Source of the DNA: Geobacteraceae bacterium | GTDB taxonomy: Bacteria; Desulfobacterota; Desulfuromonadia; Geobacterales; Geobacteraceae | Direction: 5' to 3' | Assembly: GCA_012797715.1 (NCBI GenBank) | Contig: JAAZOO010000037.1 | Coordinates: forward strand, 1-5,857 | DNA: 5,857 nt | Shown here: piece by piece, positions 5,684 through 5,857 of the stretch | Position numbering within the stretch: the first letter of the stretch is position 1 | Layout of the letters: each line of letters starts with the position of its first letter | The notes under the pieces: model-generated | Told to the model about the DNA's origin: nothing | Seen by the model: the letters and a program-made list of their open reading frames with translations, nothing else | Databases searched by the model: none | Program-made: the position numbers and the translations under genes

Positions 5684-5857
5684 ATGGAACTTCCAAGGAA
5701 TATCGCCCAACGCATCTTCGCCGCAGCCGTCCGGGCCGCGGACCCGGCGGACGCGGTACGCCGCGAGTGTCCGCGCATCCGCTCCCTGGCGGAAAACGAC
5801 TCCTACACTTTCTTCAAGGAGCACGGCGGCCTGTTCATCACCGGGCCGACCGGAACA
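5684..5857 (+). pseudogene. Glycerate 2-kinase (DUF4147/MOFRL) remnant with apparent internal deletion; runs off window
   Basis: The frame is open for 58 codons to the window edge. Residues 4-32 (PRNIAQRIFAAAVRAADPAD and on through AVRRECPRIR) resemble the first helix of glycerate 2-kinase/TtuD proteins, where a segment like IF-AAV-A-DP--AVR precedes a GxGKA nucleotide-binding motif. That motif is absent. Residues 35-58 instead carry AENDSYTFF, then GGLFITGPTGT, which in the family lies in the MOFRL domain within about 35 residues of the C terminus and is normally followed by NVNDL and a few more residues. About 350-400 central residues, including the catalytic region, would therefore be missing in frame. 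I infer a decayed kinase expected to encode about 70 residues and to lack the activity (ATP-dependent phosphorylation of glycerate to 2-phosphoglycerate). The alternatives are an unrelated protein with chance similarity or an assembly collapse. The end of the gene is not visible. It is divergent from the radical SAM gene. Confidence 0.6.

Noticed and set aside
5053..5778. Minus-strand open frame crossing the divergent spacer
   Set aside because: It is out of frame with the radical SAM protein, spans both predicted promoters and the glycerate kinase-like start, and has shadow-type composition.
1..5857. tRNA, rRNA, insertion sequence or phage attachment site
   Set aside because: No transposase frame, terminal inverted repeats with target duplications, tRNA-like cloverleaf or rRNA segment was recognised in any spacer.

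Overview
The window is GC-rich bacterial chromosome, ordinary in its gene content but with several unusual intergenic structures. The yebC-ruvC-ruvA-ruvB order, heptanucleotide repeats between genes, and a large cysteine-rich radical SAM/SPASM protein of a kind I associate with Geobacter suggest a Geobacter-like (Desulfuromonadales/Geobacterales) bacterium. That placement is inference; there is no rRNA or other phylogenetic marker to confirm it.

Left part, minus strand (positions 2701 down to 1): a probable promoter drives yebC (translation/regulatory factor), then ruvC, ruvA and ruvB (the last cut by the window edge). These form a Holliday-junction processing operon. RuvA binds the four-way junction, RuvB is the hexameric AAA+ motor, and RuvC is the resolvase. 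ruvC and ruvA overlap by four bases. A GC hairpin lies between yebC and ruvC. A 143-bp gap between ruvA and ruvB is filled by a heptamer tandem array that folds back on itself through a perfect 26-bp inverted repeat. ruvB has no visible Shine-Dalgarno sequence.

Middle, plus strand: a 240-bp divergent intergenic region (2619-2858) with two clear dyads separates yebC from a complete fold-type I PLP aminotransferase. A short convergent intergenic region (4047-4154) with interleaved inverted and direct repeats follows it.

Right part: a complete minus-strand radical SAM/SPASM protein with an unusually cysteine-rich C terminus. A 131-bp divergent spacer separates it from the start of a plus-strand gene running off the window. 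That last gene has a near-consensus sigma-70 promoter placed so that the transcript would be leaderless. Its 58 visible residues look like the extreme N terminus of a glycerate 2-kinase (DUF4147/MOFRL family) joined in frame to the extreme C terminus of the same family, as if some 350-400 residues had been deleted. The strongest leads are this internally deleted gene, the repeat array inside the ruv operon, and the cysteine-rich tail of the radical SAM protein. I found no wholly new multi-gene system.
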